A stretch of 64,000 nucleotides of DNA, taken from Rhodoferax sp. BAB1 (GTDB lineage Bacteria > Pseudomonadota > Gammaproteobacteria > Burkholderiales > Burkholderiaceae_C). Below, one piece after another: positions 9,687 through 20,370 of this stretch. Below the pieces are notes generated by a model. The model had not been told where the DNA came from, made no database searches, and saw only the letters and a program-made list of their open reading frames with translations. The stretch is taken from positions 2,500,001-2,564,000 of the forward strand of contig NZ_CP054424.1 in the NCBI RefSeq assembly GCF_013334205.1, read 5' to 3'. Position 1 is the stretch's first letter, and every line of letters starts with the position of its first letter. Both the position numbers and the translations under genes were made by a program.

Positions 9687-10178
9687 TCAGGGCAAATACT
9701 TTCCCACACTTTGCGGCAGCATCGGCTTGAGCACCTTCAGCACCTCCACCGACACCCGCGCGGCCTTGGCCTCACGCCACCAGGCCTGGCTCTTGAGCGA
9801 CGACATCAGCACCAGCACCGCCAGTGCCAGCAACAGGATGACGCCGCGCAGCAGGCCGAACACACCGCCCAGCACCCGGTCCACGGGCCGCAGGCCGGCC
9901 TGCTCGATCAATTTGGGTATACCCCACACGACCAGACCGCCGATGAACACGGACGCCACGAAAACCAGCACAAAACCGATGATCTGGACCAAGGCCTCCG
10001 AGCTGCTGTCGATCGGCAACTGGCGGCCGACATCGGCACCCAGCCACTGGGCCAGCACGAAGGCCAGCAGCCAGTTCAATACCGACATCACCTCGTAAAC
10101 AAAACCGCGCCAGACACCCAGGGCGGTCGAGGCCAGCAAGGCAGCGATGAAAATCCAGTCGAGTACGGCGATGGCCAT
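9687..10178 (-). CDS. cvpA: CvpA family membrane protein
   Basis: A 163-residue inner-membrane protein with about four hydrophobic helices (for example near residues 5-20, 28-42, 65-85 and 102-122). It belongs to the CvpA family, named for colicin V production and also linked to bile and envelope tolerance; exact molecular role is unknown. The next gene, purF, is 53 bases downstream, and the SPOR-domain gene ends 4 bases before its start, giving a SPOR-cvpA-purF-metZ order seen in many proteobacteria. Confidence 0.9.
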   Translation of the reverse strand: MAIAVLDWIFIAALLASTALGVWRGFVYEVMSVLNWLLAFVLAQWLGADVGRQLPIDSSSEALVQIIGFVLVFVASVFIGGLVVWGIPKLIEQAGLRPVDRVLGGVFGLLRGVILLLALAVLVLMSSLKSQAWWREAKAARVSVEVLKVLKPMLPQSVGKYLP

Positions 10179-10182
10179 GTCC

Positions 10183-10845
10183 TTACAGGCTCAGCACCGT
10201 TCCCGGCAGATCGAGTTTCTTGAGCTTCTCCGCGGCACGCTCGGCCTCGGCCTTGCTGGCAAAGGGGCCGGCACGCACCCGGATGCGCTTGCCGTCCTTG
10301 GTCTCCACGGCCTGGGTGTAATTCTTGAGGCCGGCGCGCTCGATCTTGCTGCGCGCCTCGCGCGCACGGCTTTCGTCGGCAAAGGAGCCGACCTGCACCA
10401 CGTAACGGGTTTCGGCCGCCGCCTTGCTGTCGGCCTTTTTGGGTTCTGCCTTGGTGTCGGGCTTGGTCGCCTTGGGTTCAGGCCTGGCCTCGGGTTTGGC
10501 AGCCGGCGCCGGTTTGGCCGCTGAAGCAGGGGCTGCTTCGGTGATGGGGCCCGAGGCCGAGGCGGAGGGCGGGGTTTCGGGTACAGCGGCTGCCGGCGCC
10601 GGCAGGGCGGGGGCGGTCAGCGGCAGCACCTTGTTCTTGTCGGGGATCTCGATCGGCAGGTCCACCGCCACGGGGCGCGGCTGCTTGTCCACCAGCAGGG
10701 GAAAACCGATGACGCCGATCAGCACCAGGATGGCCGAACCGATCAGCCGGTTCTTGGCGCGCCGACGCAGCACCTCGACGCTCTCGGGCTGCGCGGCAGG
10801 CGCTGTCTGATCGTCACCACCCTTGCGGAACTTGAAAAAGGCCAT
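10183..10845 (-). CDS. SPOR-domain cell-division protein (DedD-like)
   Basis: A 220-residue bitopic membrane protein. A short basic cytoplasmic segment (RRRAKNRLIG) precedes a membrane helix at about residues 35-52 (SAILVLIGVIGFPLLV), then a long Pro/Ala/Lys-rich periplasmic linker, then a C-terminal SPOR domain from about residue 145 (RYVVQVGSFADESRAREAR to the end). SPOR domains bind denuded septal peptidoglycan, so this is probably a divisome accessory protein. It starts 11 bases after folC ends and is followed by cvpA, matching the folC-dedD-cvpA-purF order of Escherichia coli. Confidence 0.88.
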   Translation of the reverse strand: MAFFKFRKGGDDQTAPAAQPESVEVLRRRAKNRLIGSAILVLIGVIGFPLLVDKQPRPVAVDLPIEIPDKNKVLPLTAPALPAPAAAVPETPPSASASGPITEAAPASAAKPAPAAKPEARPEPKATKPDTKAEPKKADSKAAAETRYVVQVGSFADESRAREARSKIERAGLKNYTQAVETKDGKRIRVRAGPFASKAEAERAAEKLKKLDLPGTVLSL

Positions 10846-10856
10846 GTGCTACGGGT

Positions 10857-12158
10857 TCAGGGTTTGAGATGCTGGGCTTGAAGGCGCGGCACGCCTTCCT
10901 TCAGAACGCCACCGACCGTGTAGAACGATCCGAAGACCACGATTCTATCAGCGGGGTCCGCTGCGGCGACGGCCGCACGCAGGGCCAACAGGGGGTCGGC
11001 GAAGAGCGCGGACGCGCTGGCCACGCCCGGGTTCAGCGCCTGGCAGCGGGCCTGCAGATCGGCCGCGCTGGCGGCCCGCGGCGTGGGCAGATCGGTGAAA
11101 TACCAGCGGTCCACCAGCGGCATGATGCGCGCCAGCATGGGCGCCAGGTCCTTGTCGGCCATGGCACCGAAAACGGCATGGGTCGTGGGGTAGTAGCCCA
11201 TGGCGTCCAGATTGGCGGTCAGCGCAGCCACCGAATGCGGGTTGTGCGCCACGTCGAGCACCAGGGTGGGTTGGCCCGGGATGATCTGGAAACGCCCGGG
11301 CAATTCCACGAAGGCCAGGCCATTGCGTACGGCCTGCGCCGTTACCGGCAGCTTCTCGCGCAGCGCCGTGAGGGCGGCCAGCACCCCCGAGGCGTTGACC
11401 AGCTGGTTGGCACCGCGCAGCGCCGGGTAGGCCAGGCCGCTGTAACGGCGGTCCCGGCCGGCCCAGCTCCACTGCTGCTTGTCCCCCGAGTAGTTGAAGT
11501 CGCGGCCGAAACGCCAGAGTTCGGCGTCGATGGCGGCAGCATGGTCGATCACGCTTTGCGGCGGGATGGGATCGCTCACCACCACCGGGCGCCCGGTGCG
11601 CATGATGCCGGCCTTCTCGCGGCCGATGCTTTCGCGGTCGGGGCCGAGCAGTTCCATGTGGTCAAGGTCGATGCTGGTGATGATGGCGCAGTCGGCATCG
11701 AGGATGTTGACGGCATCGAGCCGCCCGCCCAGGCCCACCTCCAGGATGGCCACGTCCACGCCTGCCTGCGCGATGCAGTCCAGGATGGCCAGGGTGGTGA
11801 ATTCGAAGTAACTCAGCGAGATCTCGTCGCCGTCCGCGGTGCGGGCCAGCTCGACACGCGCAAAGGACGGCAGCAACTCGTCGGCCTTGACCGCCTCGCC
11901 CCGCAGGCGCAGGCGTTCCTCGAAGTGCACGAGATGCGGCGAGGTGTAGACGCCGGTGCGGTAGCCGGCCTGGCCGAGGATGGACTCCAGCATGGCGCAG
12001 GTGGAACCCTTGCCATTGGTGCCGGCCACGGTGATGATCGGACATTCGAAGCTGAGGCCCATGCGCTGGGCCACGGCCTTGACGCGGTCCAGCCCCATGT
12101 CGATGGTCTTGGGATGCAGGCGCTCGCAGTGGGCCAGCCAGTCAGAAAGCGTGTTCAT
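10857..12158 (-). CDS. folC: Dihydrofolate synthase / folylpolyglutamate synthase
   Basis: A 433-residue Mur-ligase-family enzyme that adds glutamate to dihydropteroate and to folates. The ATP-binding loop VAGTNGKGST lies near residues 38-47; the middle ATPase domain and the C-terminal Rossmann-like domain (VLDVAHNPHS, AMADKDL) are recognisable. The frame continues upstream of 12158, but the conserved start MNTLSDWLAHCERLHPKTID begins at this ATG. The divergent Spx-like gene starts only 18 bases away, so the two promoters must overlap each other or the coding regions. Confidence 0.95.
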   Translation of the reverse strand: MNTLSDWLAHCERLHPKTIDMGLDRVKAVAQRMGLSFECPIITVAGTNGKGSTCAMLESILGQAGYRTGVYTSPHLVHFEERLRLRGEAVKADELLPSFARVELARTADGDEISLSYFEFTTLAILDCIAQAGVDVAILEVGLGGRLDAVNILDADCAIITSIDLDHMELLGPDRESIGREKAGIMRTGRPVVVSDPIPPQSVIDHAAAIDAELWRFGRDFNYSGDKQQWSWAGRDRRYSGLAYPALRGANQLVNASGVLAALTALREKLPVTAQAVRNGLAFVELPGRFQIIPGQPTLVLDVAHNPHSVAALTANLDAMGYYPTTHAVFGAMADKDLAPMLARIMPLVDRWYFTDLPTPRAASAADLQARCQALNPGVASASALFADPLLALRAAVAAADPADRIVVFGSFYTVGGVLKEGVPRLQAQHLKP

Positions 12159-12176
12159 ACGGGAGAATTGTCGCCT

Positions 12177-12533
12177 ATGAAGAATTCCATCACCCTCTAC
12201 GGCATCTCCAACTGCGACACGGTGAAAAAGGCGCGCGCCTGGCTTGCTGAACATCAGGTGGAGGTGTTGTTCCACGATTTCAAGAAGCAGGGCGTGCCCG
12301 AAGCCCGTCTGGACCACTGGCTGGCCACGGCCGGCTGGGAAAAGCTGCTGAACCGCCAGGGCACGACCTGGCGCAAGCTGGAGCCGGCCACCCAGGCCGG
12401 CGTCACCGATGCCCGCAGTGCCCGCGCCCTGATGCTGGCCCAGGCCAGCGTGATCAAGCGCCCCGTGGTCGAATGGAATGCGCAGGATGTGAGCGTGGGC
12501 TTCGACGCCACGGAGTGGCTCCAGCGCCTCTGA
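12177..12533 (+). CDS. Spx/YffB-like ArsC-family protein
   Basis: A 118-residue thioredoxin-fold protein of the ArsC/Spx/YffB family. The N-terminal beta-alpha-beta carries a single cysteine in YGISNCDTVKKARAWL, the motif of the YffB branch, and RPVVEW near the C-terminus is the family cis-proline region. True arsenate reductase activity is unlikely; a glutathione-dependent thiol reductase role is usually assumed. It is divergent from folC with an 18-base gap and is followed by ppnP. The start at 12177 gives the complete first strand. Confidence 0.85.
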   Translation: MKNSITLYGISNCDTVKKARAWLAEHQVEVLFHDFKKQGVPEARLDHWLATAGWEKLLNRQGTTWRKLEPATQAGVTDARSARALMLAQASVIKRPVVEWNAQDVSVGFDATEWLQRL

Positions 12534-12597
12534 AGCCGGCCGGACAGCCCCCTGCCTTAAAATCGCGGATTCGCCCCTGCAAACAGAGCACCACACC

Positions 12598-14475
<1,878 letters not shown>

Positions 14476-14479
14476 ACTA

Positions 14480-14745
14480 GGGCCTGTTCACACTCATTTC
14501 TCAAGTGCGAACGAGGTGAAAACCGCGCCAATCTAGGCGCGCGACGACGCCCAGGCTCGCCGCCTGGGCTAGGAGTGCAACAACGAGTGGCGCGGTTTTC
14601 ACCTCGTTCCCTCTGGGTTGCGGCCAAAAAAGCCATGCGGGGTGTTACGCAGCCTTGCCGGAAATTACTCCGGCGGCATCTCCGCGCCTACCGCATGACT
14701 TTTTTGATCCGCAACGCATCTTGAGAAATGAGTGTGAACAGGCCC
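14480..14745. mobile_element. MITE-like element with nested inverted repeats
   Basis: A 266-bp non-coding unit bounded by perfect 26-bp terminal inverted repeats: GGGCCTGTTCACACTCATTT... (14480-14505) and its complement (14720-14745). Inside are two further arms: a 22-bp inverted repeat with the core GAGGTGAAAACCGCGCC (14509-14530 with 14588-14609) enclosing a GCCCAGGC/GCCTGGGC hairpin, and a second imperfect arm (about 14616-14640 with 14690-14714) enclosing a CCGG/CCGG hairpin. The outer flanks GAACTA and GAACCA could be a 6-bp target duplication with one mismatch. It encodes nothing, so movement would need a transposase in trans. Confidence 0.75.
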
Positions 14746-14793
14746 GAACCACCTGTGGGTGGCTTTTTTGATGCTCAGCCCACCCCAAAGAAA

Positions 14794-14814
14794 AAGCCCG
14801 CACGCGGCGGGCTT
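14794..14814 (-). terminator. Terminator of the desaturase gene
   Basis: AAGCCCGC and GCGGGCTT form an 8-bp stem; on the minus strand the stem is followed by TTTCTTTGG. It lies 23 bases beyond the desaturase stop. Confidence 0.7.
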
Positions 14815-14837
14815 GATCATGGAGTAGGCGAAGCGTC

Positions 14838-16052
14838 TCAGGCGCGAGCCATCCGCAACTTCATCGAGAACTCCTGCAGCGCAGCGATGCCGCTCTCTTC
14901 GGCACGGTGGCACCAGGCCTGCAGATTGGCCAGCAGCTGCTCGCGCGAGAGCGAGGTGTTCAGCCAGAGCTGGCGCAGTTCTTCGCGCATGGTGACCATC
15001 TTGTCCAGCACCGGGGAAGCGGCGCGGGCCTGGGCCAGCACGGGAGCCACGGTGGCGGGAACCTTGTCTTCGTCACGATGCAGCCAGCGGCTGGCGGCCT
15101 TGATGACGGCGGTGTCGGCGCTGCGGGCCTTGAGGGAGGCGACTTCCTGCTGGAAGGCGCGCTGCATGCCGGCGGCGTAGCCGGCCATGATCTCGTAGCG
15201 GTTGGCGATCAAGGCCTCGAGGGTCTTGTCGTCGGCCACGGGCTTGATGTCACCCAGGGCCAGCTTGGGTGCGGTCTTCTTGACCTTGGCCAGGCCCATG
15301 GCGCTCAGGATGCTGATGTACATCCAGCCGATGTCGAACTCGTAGGGCTTCACGGACAGCTTGGCCGAGGTCGGATAGGTGTGGTGGTTGTTGTGCAACT
15401 CCTCACCGCCGATGATGATGCCCCAGGGGGAGATGTTGGTGCTGGCGTCGGGTGCCTCGAAGTTGCGGTAACCCCAGTAGTGACCGATGCCGTTGATGAT
15501 GCCGGCGGCGGTGATCGGGATCCAGGCCATCTGCAGGGCCCAGACGGCCGCACCGGCGGCACCGAACAGGGCCAGGTCGATGATCATCATCAGACCCACG
15601 CCCTGCCAGGAATAACGGGTGTAGAGGTTGCGCTCGATCCAGTCGTCCGGGGTGCCGTGGCCATAACGGGCCATGGTCTCCTGGTTCTTGGCTTCGGCAC
15701 GATAGAGCTCGGAGCCTTCGAAGAAGACTTTCTTGATGCCGTAGACCTGCGGGCTGTGCGGGTCTTCGGCCTGCTCGCACTTGGCGTGGTGCTTGCGGTG
15801 GATGGCGGCCCACTCCTTGGTCACCATGCCCGTGGTCAGCCACAGCCAGAAACGGAAGAAGTGCGAGGGGATGGCGTGCAGATCCAGCGCGCGGTGCGCC
15901 TGGTGGCGGTGCAGGAAGATGGTGACGCTGGCAATCGTGACGTGGGTCAAGGCCAGGGCGACCAGGGCAATCTGCCACCAGCTCAGGTCCAACAGGCCGT
16001 GCGCCAGCCAGTCAATGGCCGCGTTCAGCACAGCCCAGTCAGGTAAGAACAT
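14838..16052 (-). CDS. Membrane fatty acid desaturase
   Basis: A 404-residue membrane di-iron desaturase that introduces a double bond into acyl chains (acyl-CoA delta-9 type). The three histidine boxes are present: HRHQAH near residue 48, HRKHH near residue 85 and HNNHH near residue 223. Hydrophobic helices surround them, and a long helical C-terminal tail follows (about residues 280-404). It is monocistronic, with a terminator downstream and about 140 bases of upstream sequence before the rsmB stop. Close homologues in Burkholderiales are annotated as acyl-CoA desaturase or stearoyl-CoA 9-desaturase. Confidence 0.9.
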   Translation of the reverse strand: MFLPDWAVLNAAIDWLAHGLLDLSWWQIALVALALTHVTIASVTIFLHRHQAHRALDLHAIPSHFFRFWLWLTTGMVTKEWAAIHRKHHAKCEQAEDPHSPQVYGIKKVFFEGSELYRAEAKNQETMARYGHGTPDDWIERNLYTRYSWQGVGLMMIIDLALFGAAGAAVWALQMAWIPITAAGIINGIGHYWGYRNFEAPDASTNISPWGIIIGGEELHNNHHTYPTSAKLSVKPYEFDIGWMYISILSAMGLAKVKKTAPKLALGDIKPVADDKTLEALIANRYEIMAGYAAGMQRAFQQEVASLKARSADTAVIKAASRWLHRDEDKVPATVAPVLAQARAASPVLDKMVTMREELRQLWLNTSLSREQLLANLQAWCHRAEESGIAALQEFSMKLRMARA

Positions 16053-16194
16053 AGAAGTCTCTCAACGTAGTGAATAGGAATAAGCCCAGCCTTAAATAAG
16101 CGGCCGGGCCTGTGGCATGGATTCTAAGGGTTCCACCCTGTTTTGGCCATAGTGGGCCAGTTTTAGGCGGGAAACCTTAATTCAAGTCAAATGC

Positions 16195-17466
16195 CTACTT
16201 TTTTTGCCAAATTGCAGCGAAGAAGCCGTCCGTTTGATGCAGATGGGGCCAAAGCCGCAGGTATTTCTGGCCATTGTCGCCCCCATGGCACAGGCGGTCG
16301 GCGCCCGGGACCTTGAGCTGGGTCAGGAGTTCGCCGGCGTCCAGGGGCTGAAAGTCGGGGTGGTCGGCGCAAAAGGCCTCGGCGATGGCCTCGTTTTCCT
16401 GCGGCAGCACACTGCAGGTGGCGTAGACCAGCCGGCCGCCGGACTTGAGCAGGCGGGCGGCGCTGGCCAGGATGGCGGCCTGCTTGACCGTCATCTCTTC
16501 CACGGCCTGCAGGCTCTGGCGCCATTTCAGGTCGGGGTTGCGGCGCAGGGTGCCCAGGCCCGAGCAGGGCGCGTCGACCAGCACGCGGTCGATCTTGCCA
16601 GCCAGGCGCTTGATGCGCTCATCCCGCTCATGGGCGATGGCCGCCGGGTGCACATTGGACAGGCCGCTGCGCGCCAGCCGGGGTTTGAGGGCTTCGAGCC
16701 GGTGACCCGAGGTGTCGAAGGCATACAGCCGGCCCGTGCTGCGCATGGCCGCACCGATGGCGAGGGTCTTGCCGCCAGCGCCGGCACAGAAATCCACCAC
16801 CATCTCGCCGCGATGGGCATCCAGCAGCAGCGCCAGCAGTTGCGAACCCTCGTCCTGCACTTCGATGGCCCCGCGCGTGAAGGCGTCCAGCTTGTTCAGC
16901 GCCGGCTTGCCGTCGATGCGCAGCCCCCAGGGTGAATACGGTGTGGGCACCGCCTTGATGCCAGCCTCCTTCAATTCCTTCTGGATGGCCTCGCGCTTCG
17001 CGAGCTGGGTGTTGACGCGCAGGTCCAGGCCCGCGCCTAGGTTGAGGCTCTCGACCAGGGGCCAGAAACCTGCGCCCAGCTGGTCTTTCAGCGGTTGCAC
17101 CAGCCATTCAGGCAGGTTGTGGCGGTGCAGGTCCATCAATTCAGTCGGCTTGACCTGGTCGCACTGGTCCAGCCACTGCTTTTCCTGCTCGATCAGAACG
17201 CTCTTGATGAAGTCACGCGGGCCGTGGAAGCCGAGGATGGCCAGGCGCCGCTCCCTGGGCCCGCTGCCCGAGAGCGCCAGCTTCTCGAACAGCAGCTTCT
17301 TGCGCAGCACGGTGTAGACCGTCTCGGCCAGGGTGGCGCGCTCGCGCGGGCCCAGGCCACGGTGCTCGCGGAAAAAGCGCGACACGATGGCGTCGGCCGG
17401 GTGGTCGAACTTGAGGGTGAGCCGGACGAGCTCGGTGCAGACGTCCAGCAGGGTTTGGGGATGCAT
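16195..17466 (-). CDS. RsmB/NOP-family rRNA cytosine methyltransferase
   Basis: A 423-residue SAM-dependent RNA m5C methyltransferase of the RsmB/RsmF/NOP group. The SAM motif VVDFCAGAGGKTLAIG is in the middle, and both catalytic cysteines are visible: one in DAPCSGLGTLRRNPDLKW and one in YATCSVLPQENEAI. The N-terminal region resembles the NusB-like extension less clearly than in E. coli RsmB, so the target (16S C967 or another cytosine) is uncertain. It is divergent from the DUF1653 gene at 17502. Confidence 0.88.
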   Translation of the reverse strand: MHPQTLLDVCTELVRLTLKFDHPADAIVSRFFREHRGLGPRERATLAETVYTVLRKKLLFEKLALSGSGPRERRLAILGFHGPRDFIKSVLIEQEKQWLDQCDQVKPTELMDLHRHNLPEWLVQPLKDQLGAGFWPLVESLNLGAGLDLRVNTQLAKREAIQKELKEAGIKAVPTPYSPWGLRIDGKPALNKLDAFTRGAIEVQDEGSQLLALLLDAHRGEMVVDFCAGAGGKTLAIGAAMRSTGRLYAFDTSGHRLEALKPRLARSGLSNVHPAAIAHERDERIKRLAGKIDRVLVDAPCSGLGTLRRNPDLKWRQSLQAVEEMTVKQAAILASAARLLKSGGRLVYATCSVLPQENEAIAEAFCADHPDFQPLDAGELLTQLKVPGADRLCHGGDNGQKYLRLWPHLHQTDGFFAAIWQKK

Positions 17467-17501
17467 ATCTTGTTGTTTGGAACTTGGCCTAGGATTGTCC
17501 C

Positions 17502-17759
17502 ATGAGCGATGAAAACCTCCCCCCGCTGATCGAAACCCGCCCCGGCCTCTACCGGCACTACAAGAATCTGATGTACGAGGTGCTGGGCACCGTGCGTCAC
17601 AGCGAGACGCTGGAGCCCATGACCCTGTACCGCGCGCTTTACGGTGAGCGCGGCCTGTGGGTGCGGCCGGCGGCGATGTTCAACGAAGAAGTCGTGATCG
17701 CCGGCGTACGCCAGCCGCGTTTCACCTGGGTGGGCGAAGCCGGTTCGTCTGCGCCCTGA
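17502..17759 (+). CDS. DUF1653 family protein
   Basis: An 85-residue protein of the DUF1653 family. The family signature is clear: PGLYRHYKNLMYEVLGTVRHSETLEPMTLYRALYG followed by LWVRPAAMFNEEV. Function is unknown. It is divergently oriented to the rRNA methyltransferase (35 bases between starts) and converges with purN, whose stop lies 3 bases beyond its own stop. Confidence 0.88.
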   Translation: MSDENLPPLIETRPGLYRHYKNLMYEVLGTVRHSETLEPMTLYRALYGERGLWVRPAAMFNEEVVIAGVRQPRFTWVGEAGSSAP

Positions 17760-17762
17760 TTG

Positions 17763-18344
17763 CTACAACTTCTGTAGCAAATCGACGATCGCCCGCGGGT
17801 AGATCTGGTGCTCCTGCGTCAGTACGCGGGCGGCGAGGGTGTGTTCGTCGTCCTGCGGCAGCACCGGCACCACGGCCTGGGCCAGGATGGGCCCATGGTC
17901 CAGTTCGGCCGTGACCTGGTGCACGGTGGCGCCGGCAAACTTGCAACCGGCCTCGATGGCACGGCGGTGCGTATGCAGGCCCGTGAAAGCCGGCAGCAAT
18001 GAAGGATGGATGTTGAGCAGGCGCCCGGCGTAGTGCTGGACAAAACCCGGCGTCAGGATGCGCATGAAACCGGCCAGCACCACCAGGGCGGGCTGGTGCG
18101 CGTCGATGGCGGCCATCAGGGCGGCGTCGAAGGCCTCGCGGCTGTCGTAGGCCTTGTGGTCGAGCACGGCGGTGGCGATGCCGCGTTCGCGGGCCAGGAC
18201 CAGGCCCTTGGCATCGGCCTTGTTGCTCAGCACGGCGGCCACACGGGCGCCGTATCTGTCTCGCCAATCCTCACGTTCGGCCGTCTGGACGATGGCCGCC
18301 ATATTCGAGCCGCCGCCTGAGATCAAAATGACGATGTTTTTCAT
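17763..18344 (-). CDS. purN: Phosphoribosylglycinamide formyltransferase
   Basis: A 193-residue GAR transformylase that uses 10-formyltetrahydrofolate in purine synthesis. The N-terminal phosphate loop ISGGGSNM, the catalytic segment [12 protein letters not shown] (Asn and His) and the catalytic Asp in [12 protein letters not shown] are all present. The start ATG at 18344 is chosen because [13 protein letters not shown] is the family N-terminus; the frame upstream is open but not conserved. The divergent yceH gene starts 14 bases away. Confidence 0.95.
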   Translation of the reverse strand: MKNIVILISGGGSNMAAIVQTAEREDWRDRYGARVAAVLSNKADAKGLVLARERGIATAVLDHKAYDSREAFDAALMAAIDAHQPALVVLAGFMRILTPGFVQHYAGRLLNIHPSLLPAFTGLHTHRRAIEAGCKFAGATVHQVTAELDHGPILAQAVVPVLPQDDEHTLAARVLTQEHQIYPRAIVDLLQKL

Positions 18345-18357
18345 ACCGGCACGAATT

Positions 18358-19056
18358 ATGACCCTGAGCACACACGCCCTGCCCCAGCCATCGACTCTGA
18401 GCGCCGTGGAGGCGCGTGTGCTGGGCACCCTGATGGAGAAGGCCCGCACCGTGCCGGACAGCTATCCGCTCACGCTCAACTCGCTGCTGCTGGGCTGCAA
18501 CCAGAAGACCAGCCGCGAGCCGCTGATGGAACTGGATGAGGCGCAGGTCGCCACCGCGCTGGACACATTGAAGCCGCTCGGGCTGGTGCGCGAAGTCAGC
18601 GGCGGGCGCACGGCGCGTTATGAGCACAACGCCCAGCGCGCCATCGGCGTGCCGGAGCAATCGGCCGTGCTGCTGGGCTTGCTGATGCTGCGCGGCCCGC
18701 AAACTGCGGGCGAGTTGCGGCTCAACACCGAGCGCTGGTACAAGTTCGCCGACATCTCCTCCGTAGAGGGTTTCCTGGAGGAACTGCAAGAGCGCCCGGC
18801 CGAAAAAGGCGGCCCCCTGGTCATCAAGCTGGCCAGGACACCCGGCACGCGCGAGCAACGCTGGGCGCACCTGCTGTGCGGCCCGGTCGACGAGACGCAG
18901 GCCGGGCCCATAACGGCAGCCCGCACCCCAGGCGGCGAAGTCACCGGCAACACCGTGGAGCGGCTGGCGCAGCTCGAAGCAGAGGTCGCGCAGCTGCGTG
19001 TCACCGTGCAGCGACTGTGCGCGGAACTCGGCATGTCGCCACCTGGACAGCCGTAA
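18358..19056 (+). CDS. YceH family (DUF480) winged-helix protein
   Basis: A 232-residue DUF480 protein made of two winged-helix domains. The typical N-terminus is [30 protein letters not shown], with [12 protein letters not shown] following; the second domain covers about residues 105-180 and a coiled coil ([20 protein letters not shown]) closes the protein. Function is unknown though the fold suggests nucleic-acid binding. The true start is the ATG at 18358; the longer open frame overlaps purN antisense. Confidence 0.88.
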   Translation: MTLSTHALPQPSTLSAVEARVLGTLMEKARTVPDSYPLTLNSLLLGCNQKTSREPLMELDEAQVATALDTLKPLGLVREVSGGRTARYEHNAQRAIGVPEQSAVLLGLLMLRGPQTAGELRLNTERWYKFADISSVEGFLEELQERPAEKGGPLVIKLARTPGTREQRWAHLLCGPVDETQAGPITAARTPGGEVTGNTVERLAQLEAEVAQLRVTVQRLCAELGMSPPGQP

Positions 19057-19072
19057 GCGAACGACCGTGCTA

Positions 19073-19101
19073 AAACCGGGGTACGCGTAGCGCCCCGGTT
19101 T
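19073..19101 (+). terminator. Terminator-like hairpin after yceH
   Basis: AAACCGGGG and CCCCGGTTT form a 9-bp stem with an 11-base loop, 17 bases after the yceH stop. The T-run is short. Confidence 0.5.
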
Positions 19102-19171
19102 CAGTGCAGGCTGACAAAGTCCGCAGGACTTGTCATGCCGGAGCTAAAACCGCTTTTTATCGGAGATCCCC

Positions 19172-20353
19172 ATGGATTTGGCATTCACCCCTGAAGAACA
19201 AGCATTCCGCGAGGAGATCCGCGCCTGGGTGCGCGCGAACCTCCCGGCCGACATCTCGCACAAGGTGCACAACGCCCTGCAGCTGACCCGCGACGACCAC
19301 CAGCGCTGGGCCAAGATCCTGGGCAAGAAAGGCTGGCTGGGCTGGGGCTGGCCCAAGCAGTTCGGTGGTCCGGGCTGGAACGCCATCCAGAAGCACCTGT
19401 TCGAGGAAGAAAACGCGCTGGCCGGTGCGCCGCGTGTCATCCCCTTCGGCCCGGTGATGGTGGCTCCGGTCATCATGGCCTTCGGCAGCCCCGAGCAGCA
19501 GCAGCGTTTCCTGCCCGGCATTGCCAGCGGCGAAGTCTGGTGGAGCCAGGGCTACAGCGAACCGGGCTCCGGTTCGGACCTAGCCTCGGTGAAGACTCGC
19601 GCCGAGCGCCAGGGTGACAAGTACATCGTCAACGGCCAGAAGACCTGGACCACGCTAGGCCAGTACGGCGAATGGATCTTCTGTCTGGTGCGCACCAGCA
19701 ACGAAGGCAAGCCGCAGACCGGCATCTCCTTCCTGCTGATCGACATGAAGTCCAAGGGCGTGACCGTGCGCCCCATCAAGCTGCTGGACGGCGAGTGCGA
19801 AGTCAACGAGGTCTTCTTCGACAACGTCGAGGTGCCGGCCGAGAACCTGATCGGTGAAGAGAACAAGGGCTGGACCTACGCCAAGCACCTGCTGAGCCAC
19901 GAGCGCACCAACATCGCCGACGTGAACCGCGCCAAGCGCGAACTGGAGCGCTTGAAGCGCATTGCCAAGGCCGAGGGCGTCTACGAGGACGTGCGATTCC
20001 GCGACGAGATCGCCAAGCTGGAAGTGGACGTGGTGGCGCTGGAGATGCTGGTGCTGCGGGTGCTGAGCGCCGAGAAATCTGGCAAGAACTCGCTGGACAT
20101 CGCCGGCCTGCTCAAGATCCGCGGCAGCGAGATCCAGCAGCGCTACGCCGAACTGATGATGCTGGCCGCCGGCCCCTACGCCCTGCCCCTGATTCGCGAA
20201 GCCATGGAAGCCGGCTGGCAAGGGGACTACCCCGGCGGCTTGCTGGCCAACGCCCCGCTGGCCTCGACCTACTTCAATATGCGCAAGACCACCATCTACG
20301 GTGGTTCCAACGAAGTACAACGCAACATCGTGGCTCAAACCATCCTCGGCTGA
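19172..20353 (+). CDS. Acyl-CoA dehydrogenase (PimC-like large subunit)
   Basis: A 393-residue FAD-dependent acyl-CoA dehydrogenase. It has the N-terminal helical domain (DLAFTPEEQAFREEIRAWVR), the middle beta domain with WWSQGYSEPGSGSDLAS (flavin contact) and the C-terminal helical domain ending TTIYGGSNEVQRNIVAQTILG. Together with the following paralogue it forms the paired arrangement of pimeloyl-CoA dehydrogenase large and small subunits (PimC/PimD), which oxidise medium-chain dicarboxylyl-CoAs. Substrate is inferred from this pairing only. A GGAG ribosome site precedes the ATG. Confidence 0.85.
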   Translation: MDLAFTPEEQAFREEIRAWVRANLPADISHKVHNALQLTRDDHQRWAKILGKKGWLGWGWPKQFGGPGWNAIQKHLFEEENALAGAPRVIPFGPVMVAPVIMAFGSPEQQQRFLPGIASGEVWWSQGYSEPGSGSDLASVKTRAERQGDKYIVNGQKTWTTLGQYGEWIFCLVRTSNEGKPQTGISFLLIDMKSKGVTVRPIKLLDGECEVNEVFFDNVEVPAENLIGEENKGWTYAKHLLSHERTNIADVNRAKRELERLKRIAKAEGVYEDVRFRDEIAKLEVDVVALEMLVLRVLSAEKSGKNSLDIAGLLKIRGSEIQQRYAELMMLAAGPYALPLIREAMEAGWQGDYPGGLLANAPLASTYFNMRKTTIYGGSNEVQRNIVAQTILG

Positions 20354-20370
20354 GCACAAGGAGACAGAAC

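Noticed and set aside
8113..10098. 661-codon plus-strand open frame opposite purF and cvpA
   Set aside because: Antisense shadow of purF and cvpA with the same compositional bias.
12177..12533. Arsenate reductase as the function of the ArsC-family gene
   Set aside because: It has the single-Cys CDTVKKAR motif of the YffB/Spx branch and no neighbouring ars genes.
14480..14745. CRISPR or riboswitch interpretation of the repeat block after argG
   Set aside because: There are no regularly spaced direct repeats and spacers, and the layout of perfect outer inverted repeats with possible target duplication fits a MITE better.
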